A stretch of DNA of 64,000 bases. It comes from Streptococcus sp. oral taxon 056 str. F0418 (GTDB taxonomy: Bacteria > Bacillota > Bacilli > Lactobacillales > Streptococcaceae). Where the stretch lies: NCBI RefSeq assembly GCF_000220065.1, contig NZ_AFQU01000001.1, positions 372,001 to 436,000 on the forward strand, read 5' to 3'. The notes under the pieces were generated by a model that was not told where the DNA came from, ran no database searches, and worked only from the letters and a program-made list of their open reading frames with translations. The translations under genes were made by a program, and so were the position numbers. The stretch's first letter is position 1; each line of letters begins with the position of its first letter. Positions 54,215-63,900 of the stretch are shown here, piece after piece.

Positions 54215-55763
54215 CTTCATAAATCCTTTCTTTGCTATTTCTTTTTCTGTAATAAAAATAAAATTGTTCGAAAGCATGCCTATATTGGCTTAAACCTATA
54301 GCTGACAGGATTAAAATCTGTGGCAAAAACTGTATGAGGTAACGGGTTTTCCCACCTTCAAAAATTTGTAGAAAAAGCAAACCACCAAAAACAGCTAAAG
54401 TTAGAAAATTAAGTTCGTCACTGGATCGGTATTTCCAAAGAGCAAAGACCAGACCCAAAGCCATAATGACCCATACTACCTGTTTGACTAATGCATAATA
54501 GATATATTCGTCCTTATCAATACTTAAAAAGAAGGTGCGAATAAACTTGGCAAATAAATTATTTTGGGTATACTTGTACAAAGGATTGATAAAAGGAGTC
54601 TTTTCATTTTCAACATCGCGATAAAGCCAACCCAAGGTCCCTTCTGCCACTGTTAGAGATTGCTTGTAATATAAGTGATTCCAAAATGTCTCGGGAGTAT
54701 ATTCCTTCAGGCGACGCTTAATTTCCTTAATCACATTTTCCTTGGCAAACATACCATTATTGTAATCATCTCGCTTGCTTGGGTCGATATATTGGAGCAG
54801 TCCTTCTTTCATATCTTCTTGATCATGACCGATAAATGTTAGACCTAAATTAATAAATAGAAATGGTCCTTTTGCTAAACCGTCTTTATAGATTATCTCA
54901 ACCTCTGTTTGATTATTTAATCCAGTATTTAAGCTACTATAAATCACACCAAAAGAAAGAGCAAACAGACAAAGCACAAGACAACATTTTTTCCAATTTT
55001 TTTGTAAAAATAAGGTTACAAAAAAGGCAATTATCAATATCATCGCAGTTGGACGGATAAAGTATAACATTCCCGTTAGCAATCCCAGAAAAATACTCTT
55101 CCATATTGCTTCTTTTGTCTTATGATCATTAAATATTCCAAAAATCAGAAAAATCTGTAAAGCAATAAAAGGAAGAGGAGGAATATCGGTATACATAGAA
55201 AAGAAATAAGGAGAAAACCCAGCCAACAAAACATAAAGACTGAAAACTACATCTGCCGTTCTTTGATTAAAGTATTTCTGACTCCCCCTATACAATATCC
55301 AAGCAGTCGCATTAGTATAGAGAATATTTAATCCCTGCATTATCCAAAGTGCTGTTGACTCTCCAAATAGATTATAGAAAAAACGTTCATAGAGGAAGAG
55401 AGGTAAGTTATTTGGATTACGTGTAATATAGCTTGAAATTGATGTTTCTTTGAGTGACTGAAAAGCACCATTTAACACAACAGCAGCGTCACGCCGAACC
55501 AGCAGTTCAGCTGCCCAAATCATAATAAGCTGAAAGACTACTACAGCTACCATGATCGCTATTTTATGCCGCATCAAACAATGATATATTTTCAAGACTT
55601 GTTTTCGGAAATAAAAAGCCCCTATCAGAAAGGCACCCAAAATGAGATACCCCCAATAACTCATCTCACTAATATAAAAGATTGAAACAAAAAACCAATG
55701 TAGTACGAGAACTAGCATGATTTTTTGCAAAATAGAAAACAATAGATGATAAATCTTTGACAT
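54189..55763 (-). CDS. GT-C type multi-pass membrane glycosyltransferase-like protein
   Basis: A 524-residue protein with about eleven membrane helices and an extracellular domain around residues 270-420. The first loop after helix 2-3 is 'ELLVRRDAAVVLNGA', where GT-C enzymes such as PMT/ArnT keep their catalytic acid. 'EGGKTRYLIQFLPQI' is a conserved end motif. It resembles TIGR03766 (XrtG-associated glycosyltransferase) in length and layout. No exosortase-like gene is in the window. The polyprenyl-linked substrate is unknown. Confidence 0.7.
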   Translation of the reverse strand: MSKIYHLLFSILQKIMLVLVLHWFFVSIFYISEMSYWGYLILGAFLIGAFYFRKQVLKIYHCLMRHKIAIMVAVVVFQLIMIWAAELLVRRDAAVVLNGAFQSLKETSISSYITRNPNNLPLFLYERFFYNLFGESTALWIMQGLNILYTNATAWILYRGSQKYFNQRTADVVFSLYVLLAGFSPYFFSMYTDIPPLPFIALQIFLIFGIFNDHKTKEAIWKSIFLGLLTGMLYFIRPTAMILIIAFFVTLFLQKNWKKCCLVLCLFALSFGVIYSSLNTGLNNQTEVEIIYKDGLAKGPFLFINLGLTFIGHDQEDMKEGLLQYIDPSKRDDYNNGMFAKENVIKEIKRRLKEYTPETFWNHLYYKQSLTVAEGTLGWLYRDVENEKTPFINPLYKYTQNNLFAKFIRTFFLSIDKDEYIYYALVKQVVWVIMALGLVFALWKYRSSDELNFLTLAVFGGLLFLQIFEGGKTRYLIQFLPQILILSAIGLSQYRHAFEQFYFYYRKRNSKERIYEDEQTYSAL

Positions 55764-55828
55764 AGCTCTATTATACCAAATGCCGAGACTTTAAGCCATT
55801 TTAAAAGGCAAGACAAGGACGTTTCACG

Positions 55829-55861
55829 GAAAAACGACCTGAATAAAGATCAGATCGTTTT
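55829..55861 (-). terminator. Terminator of pyrFE
   Basis: AAAACGA(C/T)CTGA arms (55831-55842, 55850-55861) with T5 on the minus strand. Confidence 0.8.
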
Positions 55862-55873
55862 ATTTGTATTCGT

Positions 55874-56503
55874 CTAGGCCTGCCAATTTTCTTGATCATG
55901 CTTAAATTTCTCAAGCAAAGCCAATCCTTCAGGACTGACATAACCTTCTGCTTCAGCAAGAGTGATTAGCTCTGTATAGTTAGATAGGGTCACTAATTTC
56001 ACACCCGCATCATTAAAGTTCTTTTCTGCCTTTTGCAGCTCATAAGTAAAAATAGCTGCTACACCAATCACATCCGCACCTTCACGTTTAGCGGCAGCTA
56101 TAGCATCCAAGACCGAACCGCCCGTCGAGATTAAGTCTTCAATGACAACCATCTTCTGCCCTGGTGCTACGCGACCTTCGATTTGATTGCCCGCTCCGTG
56201 ATCTTTTGGTTTGCTGCGAATATAGGCAAATGGCAGGTTCATCTTATCAGCGATAATGGCTCCGTGAGGAATACCTGCTGTCGCAGTTCCAGCAATGACT
56301 TCTACATCTGGAAATTCCGCCCGAATCTTTTCAACGAAACCATCCTCAATCAAGGTCCGAGTCTCTGGATAAGCCAAGGTCACACGGTTGTCCGTATATA
56401 TAGGTGACTTGATGCCCGACGCCCATGTAAAAGGCTCTTCTGGCTTCAAATACACAGCCTTGATTTTCAATAAATCACGCGCAATCTCTTTTGCTAAAGT
56501 CAT
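55874..56503 (-). CDS. pyrE: Orotate phosphoribosyltransferase
   Basis: A 209-residue type I phosphoribosyltransferase that makes orotidine monophosphate. The PRPP-binding motif is '[20 protein letters not shown]', with the flexible loop lysines in '[17 protein letters not shown]'. Length is normal. It is 66 nt after pyrF, and the two catalyse the last two steps of UMP synthesis. Confidence 0.97.
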   Translation of the reverse strand: MTLAKEIARDLLKIKAVYLKPEEPFTWASGIKSPIYTDNRVTLAYPETRTLIEDGFVEKIRAEFPDVEVIAGTATAGIPHGAIIADKMNLPFAYIRSKPKDHGAGNQIEGRVAPGQKMVVIEDLISTGGSVLDAIAAAKREGADVIGVAAIFTYELQKAEKNFNDAGVKLVTLSNYTELITLAEAEGYVSPEGLALLEKFKHDQENWQA

Positions 56504-56569
56504 TTGTTACTCCTTATAAATTTGAAATTATTGTTGCTGTCTATTTCGTCTTTCTAGTTAATCAGAATC

Positions 56570-57262
56570 TTAACTATTCCACTGCTTCTTAATCTCATGA
56601 TAAGCGTTCCATGGATTTTCAGCTTGGATTATTGGACGGCCGACTACAATATAATCACTACCGATTTGATGAGCCTCTTGCGGAGTCATAACACGTTTTT
56701 GATCGCCAATTTCTGCTCCGGCAGGTCGAATCCCCGGCGTCACACAGAGAAAGTCTTCTGCGGTTGCTGCCTTAATCAGTTTCACTTCTTGAGCTGAACA
56801 AACCACTCCATCCAAGCCAGCTTCTTTGGCTTTACGAGCGTAATTGACAACAGACTCCTGAACCGTAGTCTGAATGTTTTGGCAATCACGCATATCTTCC
56901 TCACTAGTCGAGGTCAGCTGAGTCACAGCAACCAACTTAGCCTTATCCCCCAAAACCTTCTTGGCTTCGCTCATCATCTCCACACCGCCTGCTGCATGAA
57001 CTGTCACCATGTCGATGCCAAATGTTCCTAAGACAGACATAGCTGAGCGGACCGTATTGGGAATGTCATGTAGCTTCAGATCCAAGAAAATGCTGTGTCC
57101 AAGACCTTTCAGATAATGAACGATTTCTGGACCAATGGCATAAAAGAATTCCATACCAATTTTTACATATAACTTTTCATCTTCTGGAAAATGCTCCAAG
57201 AAAGCTTTGACATCCTCAAAAGAAGGGAAGTCAAGTGCAATAATAGGACGTTCTTCACGCAT
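56570..57262 (-). CDS. pyrF: Orotidine 5'-phosphate decarboxylase
   Basis: A 230-residue TIM-barrel enzyme forming UMP. The catalytic Asp-Lys-Asp triad is in '[14 protein letters not shown]', phosphate-binding residues in '[14 protein letters not shown]' and '[15 protein letters not shown]'. GGAG lies 14 nt before the ATG. A PyrR attenuator is upstream (57354-57494), so expression falls when UMP is plentiful. Confidence 0.97.
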   Translation of the reverse strand: MREERPIIALDFPSFEDVKAFLEHFPEDEKLYVKIGMEFFYAIGPEIVHYLKGLGHSIFLDLKLHDIPNTVRSAMSVLGTFGIDMVTVHAAGGVEMMSEAKKVLGDKAKLVAVTQLTSTSEEDMRDCQNIQTTVQESVVNYARKAKEAGLDGVVCSAQEVKLIKAATAEDFLCVTPGIRPAGAEIGDQKRVMTPQEAHQIGSDYIVVGRPIIQAENPWNAYHEIKKQWNS

Positions 57263-57353
57263 GAGGGGAAAATCTCCTTTTCATTATTAGCTTTAAAGAA
57301 CTCCGTTAGGTACTCCTGTTGTCAACTATATCTTCACTCTAGACTCAAAAATA

Positions 57354-57494
57354 TAGAAAAACCTTGCCCGAGAGCAAGGTTACACGAAAATGTGGCAGTA
57401 TTTGCCATTCAAACGTATGATCCTTAGTAGCCTCTCTGGACTTCTTTAAAGGTTCTATTTATCCCATTTTATAGTTTCTAGTCCAATTTGTCAA
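57354..57494 (-). promoter_or_regulatory. pyrFE promoter and PyrR attenuator
   Basis: Promoter TTGACA (57489-57494), 17-bp spacer, TAAAAT (57466-57471). The leader RNA contains AGTCCAGAGAGGCTAC (within 57426-57445), the PyrR-binding loop consensus, and then an intrinsic terminator AACCTTGC/GCAAGGTT with T5 (57354-57381). Confidence 0.9.
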
Positions 57495-57518
57495 GAAAAA
57501 ATAGCAACTTATACTTTT

Positions 57519-57550
57519 TTGTCTATTCTAATTATGATAAAATAAATTTA
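57519..57550 (+). promoter_or_regulatory. lysR-type gene promoter, likely leaderless start
   Basis: Extended -10 TGATAAAAT (57535-57543) with weak upstream TTGTCT; the expected start is the A of the ATG at 57550. No ribosome site. Confidence 0.5.
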
Positions 57551-58458
57551 TGAGAATCCAACAACTACACTATATCATTAAAATTGTCGAAACTGGTAGC
57601 ATGAATGAAGCAGCTAAACAGCTTTTTATTACCCAACCAAGTCTATCCAATGCAGTTCGAGATTTGGAAAACGAGATGGGAATTGATATCTTTATCCGTA
57701 ACCCCAAAGGAATTACCCTAACCAAAGATGGTATGGAGTTTCTTTCTTATGCTCGCCAAGTCGTTGAACAAACCCAACTACTAGAAGAACGCTACAAAAA
57801 TCCTGTTGCTAATCGGGAATTATTTAGTGTATCTGCCCAGCATTATGCCTTTGTAGTCAATGCCTTTGTCTCACTTCTAAAAAAGAGCGATATGGAGAAA
57901 TACGAACTCTTTCTCCGAGAAACCCGTACTTGGGAAATTATTGACGATGTCAAAAATTTTCGTAGTGAAATTGGCGTCCTCTTTCTCAACAGTTATAACC
58001 GAGATGTCTTATCTAAGATGCTAGACGACAATCACTTAATTGCGACTCAGCTATTTATTGCTCAACCTCATATTTTCGTCAGTAAAAGTAATCCACTAGC
58101 TAAGAAGAAAATCGTTCAATTATCTGACTTAGAAAATTTCCCTTATCTTAGCTATGATCAAGGAACACACAATTCTTTCTACTTTTCTGAAGAAATCCTT
58201 TCTCAAGAACATCACAAAAAATCGATTGTCGTTAGTGACCGTGCAACGCTTTTTAATCTCTTGATCGGTCTAGATGGTTATACAATCGCAACTGGTATCC
58301 TGAACAGTAATCTCAATGGAGACAATATTGTTTCTATCCCACTTGATATTGATGACCCTATCGAACTCGTCTACATCAAGCACGAGAAAGCTAGTCTATC
58401 CAAAATGGGTGAAAAATTTATTGAGTACCTAATTGAAGAAGTTCAGTTCAATAAATAA
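57550..58458 (+). CDS. LysR family regulator (CpsY/MtaR-like)
   Basis: A 302-residue LysR regulator. The N-terminal helix-turn-helix reads 'GSMNEAAKQLFITQPSLSNA'; the ligand domain includes 'YLSYDQGTHNSFYFSEEILS' and 'FNLLIGLDGYTIATGILN'. From memory it strongly resembles streptococcal CpsY/MtaR proteins, which control methionine transport and surface adaptation. I cannot align it here. It is alone between pyrF and deoD, with no target gene beside it. Confidence 0.88.
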   Translation: MRIQQLHYIIKIVETGSMNEAAKQLFITQPSLSNAVRDLENEMGIDIFIRNPKGITLTKDGMEFLSYARQVVEQTQLLEERYKNPVANRELFSVSAQHYAFVVNAFVSLLKKSDMEKYELFLRETRTWEIIDDVKNFRSEIGVLFLNSYNRDVLSKMLDDNHLIATQLFIAQPHIFVSKSNPLAKKKIVQLSDLENFPYLSYDQGTHNSFYFSEEILSQEHHKKSIVVSDRATLFNLLIGLDGYTIATGILNSNLNGDNIVSIPLDIDDPIELVYIKHEKASLSKMGEKFIEYLIEEVQFNK

Positions 58459-58467
58459 TAAAACAGT

Positions 58468-58503
58468 ATCCCACGTCAGTATTCTACGACATGGGATTTT
58501 TTA
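58468..58503 (+). terminator. Terminator of the lysR-type gene
   Basis: ATCCCACGTC and GACATGGGAT arms followed by T6. Confidence 0.75.
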
Positions 58504-58566
58504 TATGATTTTTAATAAATCTCATACTAAAAATGGCTCAAAAAACACCCGATATTGAGTTGCCCC

Positions 58567-58593
58567 AAAAATCAGATTTCACGTCTAATTTTT
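58567..58593 (-). terminator. Terminator of deoD
   Basis: AAAAATCAGA/TCTAATTTTT arms after the deoD stop. The surrounding CCCCAAAA...TCTAA resembles the palindrome at 63835-63881. Confidence 0.55.
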
Positions 58594-58633
58594 TTAGAAC
58601 AATCAATAACAGGTGCTTACATCTAATTTCAAA

Positions 58634-59347
58634 TTATGCTTCAGCAATCAGCGTTTCCAATCCAACTTTCATCATGTCAGTAAAAGTTGTTTGGCGCTCT
58701 TCTGCCGTTGTATCCTCATCCGCATTGACCAAGCTATCAGAAATTGTCATAATTGCTAGGGCCTGCACTTGATGTTGAGCAGCCAGATAATAAAGCGCTG
58801 CCGCCTCCATCTCAACTGCCTTCACTCCCCATTTGCCTAATTCGATATTTTTTTCAAAATAATTCGAATAAAATACATCTGATGACAATACATTTCCAAC
58901 ATGGGTCGTCATACCAAGATCCTTAGCAATATGATAAGCCTTATCTAATAGATCAAAGTCAGCAATCTGCGGAAAATCATACTGAGGCCAATCGTTGCGA
59001 ATGATGTTAGAATTAGTCGCAGCCCCTTGTGCTAAGACTAACTCTCGGACATGGACGTCAGCATTCAATGATCCTGCTGTCCCAACACGGATTAACTTTT
59101 TCACGCCATAGTCGACGATTAATTCCCTCGCATAAATAGAAATAGAAGGCATTCCCATACCAGTTCCCATGACAGATATACGTTGTCCCTTGTAAGTACC
59201 AGTATAACCAAACATATTGCGAACTTCATTGAAGCAAACAGCATCTTCTAAAAAATTTTCTGCGATAAATTTTGCACGTAGTGGATCCCCCGGTAGGAGA
59301 ATTTTGTCAGCAATTTCGCCTTGCTGAGCGGCGATATGAATACTCAT
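58634..59347 (-). CDS. deoD: Purine nucleoside phosphorylase DeoD
   Basis: A 237-residue hexameric NP-II phosphorylase that splits adenosine, inosine and guanosine. '[20 protein letters not shown]' starts the protein, '[17 protein letters not shown]' and '[17 protein letters not shown]' hold phosphate and ribose contacts, and the catalytic aspartate is in 'TISDSLV'. I start at the ATG 59347; an ATG seven codons earlier is possible. Neither has a clear ribosome site. Last gene of rpiA-deoB-punA-deoD, 120 nt after punA. Confidence 0.95.
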   Translation of the reverse strand: MSIHIAAQQGEIADKILLPGDPLRAKFIAENFLEDAVCFNEVRNMFGYTGTYKGQRISVMGTGMGMPSISIYARELIVDYGVKKLIRVGTAGSLNADVHVRELVLAQGAATNSNIIRNDWPQYDFPQIADFDLLDKAYHIAKDLGMTTHVGNVLSSDVFYSNYFEKNIELGKWGVKAVEMEAAALYYLAAQHQVQALAIMTISDSLVNADEDTTAEERQTTFTDMMKVGLETLIAEA

Positions 59348-59467
59348 ATTTTTAAATATAAAGCTCATCTAAAACCCATATAAAAAGAAGATTGATTTGT
59401 AAAATTATCTTTTCATACTCATTTTAAGACAGAGCAACCCCTTTCCTATTATTTGATAATCAATTTA

Positions 59468-60280
59468 TTATAATTCTGCTAAAATAGCCTTGACAAATCC
59501 TTTGAAGTTTTCCTTAATCCGCTCTGTCACTTCTACTACCTCAGCGTGATTAAGCTCACTTTGGAAACCTGCAGCAAAGTTAGTTATCGCTGAAATTCCA
59601 AGCACTTTAAGGCCAGAGTGAGCCGCTACGATAACTTCTGGAACAGTAGACATGCCGACTGCACTAGCACCCAATGTTTTAAAAGCACGAATTTCAGCAG
59701 GCGTCTCATAAGTTGGTCCAGATACACCAATATAAACACCCTCTTGCAAATCAATTCCCAGCTTCTTAGCTACAGTATGTGCTTTCTCACGATAAGCTTG
59801 AGTATAAGCATCTGACATATCAGGAAATCTAGGGCCAAACTCATCCAAGTTCGCACCAATCAAAGGATTTTGCCCTGTCATATTGATATGGTCTGAAATA
59901 GCCATAAGCGTACCAGGACCGTAACCAATCCCTCCGGCAGCATTAGTGACAATAACGCCTGTTGCTCCAAGAGCTTTCATAACACGGACAGGAAAAGTCA
60001 CGACATCCATTGGGTTTCCTTCATAAAAATGGAAACGTCCCTGTAGTGCCAAGACTTTACGTCCTGCCAAATCTCCATAGACTAATTTTCCTGCATGACC
60101 AACAACAGTAGAGCGACCCCAGTTTGGAATATCTGCATAGTCAAGACTAATAGCATTTTCAATTTCCGAGGCCAACTCTCCCAAACCAGATCCCAGAATC
60201 AGACCAAATTCGGGGTTTGTCATTCCTTTTTCTTTCAGAAACACTGCTGTTTCTTTGATTTTTTCAGATAATATTGTCAT
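59468..60280 (-). CDS. punA: Purine nucleoside phosphorylase, trimeric (PunA)
   Basis: A 270-residue NP-I trimeric phosphorylase for guanosine and inosine. Phosphate-binding 'LGSGLGELASEIENAIS' and 'GRFHFYEGNPMDVVTFPVRV', and the base-binding 'NAAGGIGYGPGTLMAISDHI' with 'GMSTVPEVIVAAHSGLKVL' are present. It complements DeoD, which prefers adenosine. Position is 24 nt after deoB. Confidence 0.94.
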   Translation of the reverse strand: MTILSEKIKETAVFLKEKGMTNPEFGLILGSGLGELASEIENAISLDYADIPNWGRSTVVGHAGKLVYGDLAGRKVLALQGRFHFYEGNPMDVVTFPVRVMKALGATGVIVTNAAGGIGYGPGTLMAISDHINMTGQNPLIGANLDEFGPRFPDMSDAYTQAYREKAHTVAKKLGIDLQEGVYIGVSGPTYETPAEIRAFKTLGASAVGMSTVPEVIVAAHSGLKVLGISAITNFAAGFQSELNHAEVVEVTERIKENFKGFVKAILAEL

Positions 60281-60304
60281 AAAATATTTCCCCTCTTATA
60301 TCGC

Positions 60305-61516
60305 TTACACCAATTTATCTAAGAAGCTTTCCCCAATCATTGCCTTGTCGACTCCAAAGTTTTCAGCAATGGTGGCTGAGATGTCAGCAAAGTGTCCGAC
60401 CGGAATATGACCATGACCGCTCAGCGATTTTCCAAAGATTAAGAGTGGAATGTATTCACGAGTATGGTCAGTTCCCGCATAGGTCGGGTCATTACCATGG
60501 TCAGCAGTAATCATGAGCAGATCATCTTCACGCATATTTTCAATGATTTCTGGAATACGCGCATCAAACTCTTCCAGGCAGTCACGGTAGCCATGTGGAT
60601 CACGACGGTGACCATAAAGAGCATCAAAATCAACAAGATTAGTAAACGAGAAACCTTGCTTAAAGTTTTCGTCTTTGAGAGCTTTGAGCAAAGTATCTAC
60701 ACCGTGATTGTTAGACTTATTATGTCCCATATCATGGTTGATTCCAGCGCCGTTGAAGATGTCGTTAATCTTACCAACTGCATAAGTAGCAATTCCTGCT
60801 TCGTTGAGCTTATCGAGAACAGTTGGAGCAAATGGAGATACCGCCAAATCACGTCGATTAGCAGTACGAGTGAAGTTGCCTGGCTCACCTACATAAGGAC
60901 GAGCAATGATGCGTCCCAGAAGTGCAGGGCGTTCCAAGGTAATTGAGCGGGCGAATTCACAGATACGATAGAGCTCTTCCAAAGGAATCACTTCTTCGTG
61001 TGCTGCAATTTGCAATACTGGATCGGCAGAGGTGTAGATGATTAATTCACCTGTTTCCATCTGACGAGGACCAAAGTCATCAATAACCGCAGTACCAGAG
61101 TAGGGCTTGTTAGCCTCACGAATGACCTTTCGACCAGAAAACTCTTCAATCTGAGTCAGGATTTCTTCTGGAAAGCCATTCCAGAAAGTATCAAAAGGCT
61201 CAGTAATATTGAGACCCATGATTTCCCAGTGGCCTGTCATCGTGTCTTTTCCAAGCGATACTTCTTCTAACTTGGTATAGTAGCCACTAGGATTTTCCTC
61301 TTGAGGAACTGTCTTCAAAGGAGCGGGACGCTCAATATTTCCAAGACCGATCTTAGCCATATTTGGCACATTTAGCCCTACTGTTTTGGAAATATGTCCC
61401 AGAGTATCTGAAGCACCATCTGGTACCCCTGCATTGACAAAGTTATTAGCATCAGGTGCAGCACCAATACCAACTGAGTCCATAACTACCAAGTGAATAC
61501 GATTAAATTTTGACAT
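60305..61516 (-). CDS. deoB: Phosphopentomutase
   Basis: A 403-residue manganese enzyme of the alkaline phosphatase fold that interconverts ribose-1- and ribose-5-phosphate. Metal ligands are in '[14 protein letters not shown]', the phospho-threonine region in '[14 protein letters not shown]' and later ligands in '[20 protein letters not shown]'. It links the phosphorylases to RpiA, 12 nt upstream. Confidence 0.97.
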   Translation of the reverse strand: MSKFNRIHLVVMDSVGIGAAPDANNFVNAGVPDGASDTLGHISKTVGLNVPNMAKIGLGNIERPAPLKTVPQEENPSGYYTKLEEVSLGKDTMTGHWEIMGLNITEPFDTFWNGFPEEILTQIEEFSGRKVIREANKPYSGTAVIDDFGPRQMETGELIIYTSADPVLQIAAHEEVIPLEELYRICEFARSITLERPALLGRIIARPYVGEPGNFTRTANRRDLAVSPFAPTVLDKLNEAGIATYAVGKINDIFNGAGINHDMGHNKSNNHGVDTLLKALKDENFKQGFSFTNLVDFDALYGHRRDPHGYRDCLEEFDARIPEIIENMREDDLLMITADHGNDPTYAGTDHTREYIPLLIFGKSLSGHGHIPVGHFADISATIAENFGVDKAMIGESFLDKLV

Positions 61517-61528
61517 AAAAACCTCTTT

Positions 61529-62206
61529 CTATTTCTTAGCTTCTAAAACCTGTACCCCATTTGGAGAAGCTACAATAACTTTATCAACCATTTGATTGAA
61601 AAGTCCATGCTCGACTACTCCAACCATATGATCCAACTCTCGGCCAAAGGCTACAGGATTTTCTATCACACCAAGATCTAAATCAATAATAAAATTCTTC
61701 ATATCTGTAACAAAGCGCTGACCATCTTTCTGGCGAAAAGCTGGCTTGTAGCCCAAATGTTCAAAGCGGCGGAAAACTTGCTCCGCACCATATTGGACAA
61801 CTTCAACAGGTAGCTTGAAGGTCCCTAATTTTTTTACTAGTTTACTTTCGTCTACCACCCAGATATAAGTTTTTGTCGGAGTTGCCACAACCTTCTCCAT
61901 AAGAAGGGCTCCTCCTCCACCTTTAATACCATTAAAGTCAGGATCAACCTCGTCAGCTCCATCAACAGTAACATCAACCCAATCGACTTCATCAATAGAC
62001 TTGAGTGGAATTCCCAATCCTTCTGCCTGACTGCTAGTTACACTTGAAGTAGTTACTGCAGTAATCTTCAAGCCTTCTTCTTTAATTCGACGGCCAATCT
62101 CTTCAACAAAATAATAGGCAGTCGAGCCCGTTCCAAGACCGACAACCATACCATCTGTCACGTACTCAGCAGCTTTAACACCAGCCATCTTCTTGAGATT
62201 TTCCAT
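61529..62206 (-). CDS. rpiA: Ribose-5-phosphate isomerase A
   Basis: A 225-residue isomerase between ribose-5- and ribulose-5-phosphate. The phosphate loop is '[16 protein letters not shown]', and the catalytic acids are in '[20 protein letters not shown]'. AAAGGAG lies 8 nt before the ATG. It is the first gene of the nucleoside salvage operon and passes ribose to the pentose phosphate pathway. Confidence 0.96.
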   Translation of the reverse strand: MENLKKMAGVKAAEYVTDGMVVGLGTGSTAYYFVEEIGRRIKEEGLKITAVTTSSVTSSQAEGLGIPLKSIDEVDWVDVTVDGADEVDPDFNGIKGGGGALLMEKVVATPTKTYIWVVDESKLVKKLGTFKLPVEVVQYGAEQVFRRFEHLGYKPAFRQKDGQRFVTDMKNFIIDLDLGVIENPVAFGRELDHMVGVVEHGLFNQMVDKVIVASPNGVQVLEAKK

Positions 62207-62293
62207 TTTTGAACTCCTTTATATTTTTCAAACATTAAAAACATGTAATCTTGCTAGATTTTGTCCAAAGTTGAATAGAATCAATCTATTTTC

Positions 62294-62322
62294 ATTATAC
62301 CATGATTATTTGCAACATGAAA
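62294..62322 (-). promoter_or_regulatory. rpiA operon promoter
   Basis: Extended -10 TGGTATAAT (TATAAT at 62294-62299) with a weak TTTCAT at the -35 distance. Confidence 0.45.
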
Positions 62323-62443
62323 GCATTTTCGTTTTTACTTCCATTTTTCCATGTTATCTTAAACAATCCAAAGCCTTGCTACACTCACTATTTTACGTTA
62401 CAATTAGGATAATGAATTTTAGAAATACAAGGAACAATAGCTC

Positions 62444-63817
62444 ATGATCACCAAAGAATTTGATACAATTGTAGCGATTTCGACACCTCTTGGAGAAGGT
62501 GCTATCGGCATCGTCAGACTAAGTGGCACTGACAGCTTTGCCATTGCCCAAAAAATCTTCAAAGGAAAAAATCTTAATACGGTAGCCAGTCACACGCTCA
62601 ATTACGGCCATATCGTCGATCCTCAAAGCCAAGAAGTACTGGATGAGGTTATGATTGGTGCTATGCGCTCACCTAAAACTTTCACACGTGAGGACATTAT
62701 TGAGATCAATACCCACGGTGGGATCGCACTTACCAACGAAATCCTGCAATTAGTTATTCGAGAGGGGGCCAGAATGGCAGAACCTGGCGAATTTACCAAG
62801 CGAGCTTTTCTTAATGGCCGTGTGGATCTAACTCAAGCTGAGGCAGTTATGGATATTATCCGTGCTAAGACGGATAAAGCGATGAACAATGCTGTTAAAC
62901 AGCTAGATGGATCTCTCTCCAATCTTATTAATAACACCCGTCAGGAAATCCTTAACACACTAGCTCAGGTCGAGGTCAACATTGACTATCCTGAGTATGA
63001 TGATGTGGAAGAGATGACGACCCAACTTATGCGCGAAAAAACCATTGAGTTTGAAGCATTACTAAGCAACCTTCTTAAGACGGCTCGTCGAGGTAAGATT
63101 TTACGAGAAGGTATCTCAACTGCAATCATCGGACGACCTAATGTTGGAAAATCAAGCTTACTAAACAATCTTCTACGTGAAGATAAAGCTATCGTAACCG
63201 ATATTGAAGGAACGACTCGTGACATCATCGAAGAGTATGTCAATATCCACGGCATCCCTCTCAAACTAATCGACACCGCAGGGATTCGTGAAACGAATGA
63301 CTTAGTAGAGCAGATTGGAGTAGAACGTTCCAAGAAAGCCTTGCAGGAAGCGGACCTAGTTCTCTTAGTCCTCAATGCTAGTGAACCTCTGACAGACCAA
63401 GATAAACAATTACTTGAAATCAGCCGAGACAGCAATCGCATTGTCCTGTTAAATAAAACCGACCTTGAAGAAAAGATTGAGCTGGATCAACTGCCAGCTG
63501 ATGTGATTAAGATTTCTGTCCTCCATAATCAAAATATCGATAAGATTGAAGAACGCATCAATCAAATCTTCTTTGAAAATGCTGGAATCGTTGAACAAGA
63601 TGCAACCTATCTGTCCAATGCCCGCCACATCTCTCTGATTGAAAAAGCTCTAGAAAGCCTGCAAGCAGTCAACCAAGGATTGGAAATGGGGATGCCCGTT
63701 GATCTTCTTCAAGTTGATATGACCCGCACTTGGGAAATCCTCGGTGAAATCACTGGTGATGCCGCACCAGACGAGCTCATCACCCAACTCTTCAGTCAAT
63801 TTTGTCTAGGTAAATAA
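62444..63817 (+). CDS. mnmE: tRNA modification GTPase MnmE
   Basis: A 457-residue GTPase that works with MnmG on wobble uridine. The N-terminal folate-binding domain starts '[20 protein letters not shown]'. The G1 loop is '[15 protein letters not shown]' (230-), G3 'DTAGIRET' and G4 'LNKTDL'. The C-terminal CLGK carries the family cysteine. AAGGA lies 10 nt before the ATG. Divergent from rpiA. Confidence 0.97.
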   Translation: MITKEFDTIVAISTPLGEGAIGIVRLSGTDSFAIAQKIFKGKNLNTVASHTLNYGHIVDPQSQEVLDEVMIGAMRSPKTFTREDIIEINTHGGIALTNEILQLVIREGARMAEPGEFTKRAFLNGRVDLTQAEAVMDIIRAKTDKAMNNAVKQLDGSLSNLINNTRQEILNTLAQVEVNIDYPEYDDVEEMTTQLMREKTIEFEALLSNLLKTARRGKILREGISTAIIGRPNVGKSSLLNNLLREDKAIVTDIEGTTRDIIEEYVNIHGIPLKLIDTAGIRETNDLVEQIGVERSKKALQEADLVLLVLNASEPLTDQDKQLLEISRDSNRIVLLNKTDLEEKIELDQLPADVIKISVLHNQNIDKIEERINQIFFENAGIVEQDATYLSNARHISLIEKALESLQAVNQGLEMGMPVDLLQVDMTRTWEILGEITGDAAPDELITQLFSQFCLGK

Positions 63818-63834
63818 AAAAAGGTTTAAATGTA

Positions 63835-63881
63835 CTGCACCCCAAAAGTTAGATTTTTTCTGTCTAACTTTTGGGGTGCAG
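63835..63881. repeat. Perfect 19-bp-arm palindrome, possible IS ends or terminator
   Basis: CTGCACCCCAAAAGTTAGA (63835-63853), loop of 9, and its complement (63863-63881). It sits between mnmE and a convergent gene. TGCACCCCAAAAGTTAGA resembles ends of IS3-family elements from streptococci as I recall them, so a fused pair of IS ends is possible; it may also terminate mnmE. Confidence 0.6.
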
Positions 63882-63900
63882 GTCAATTGATACCTCTTTT

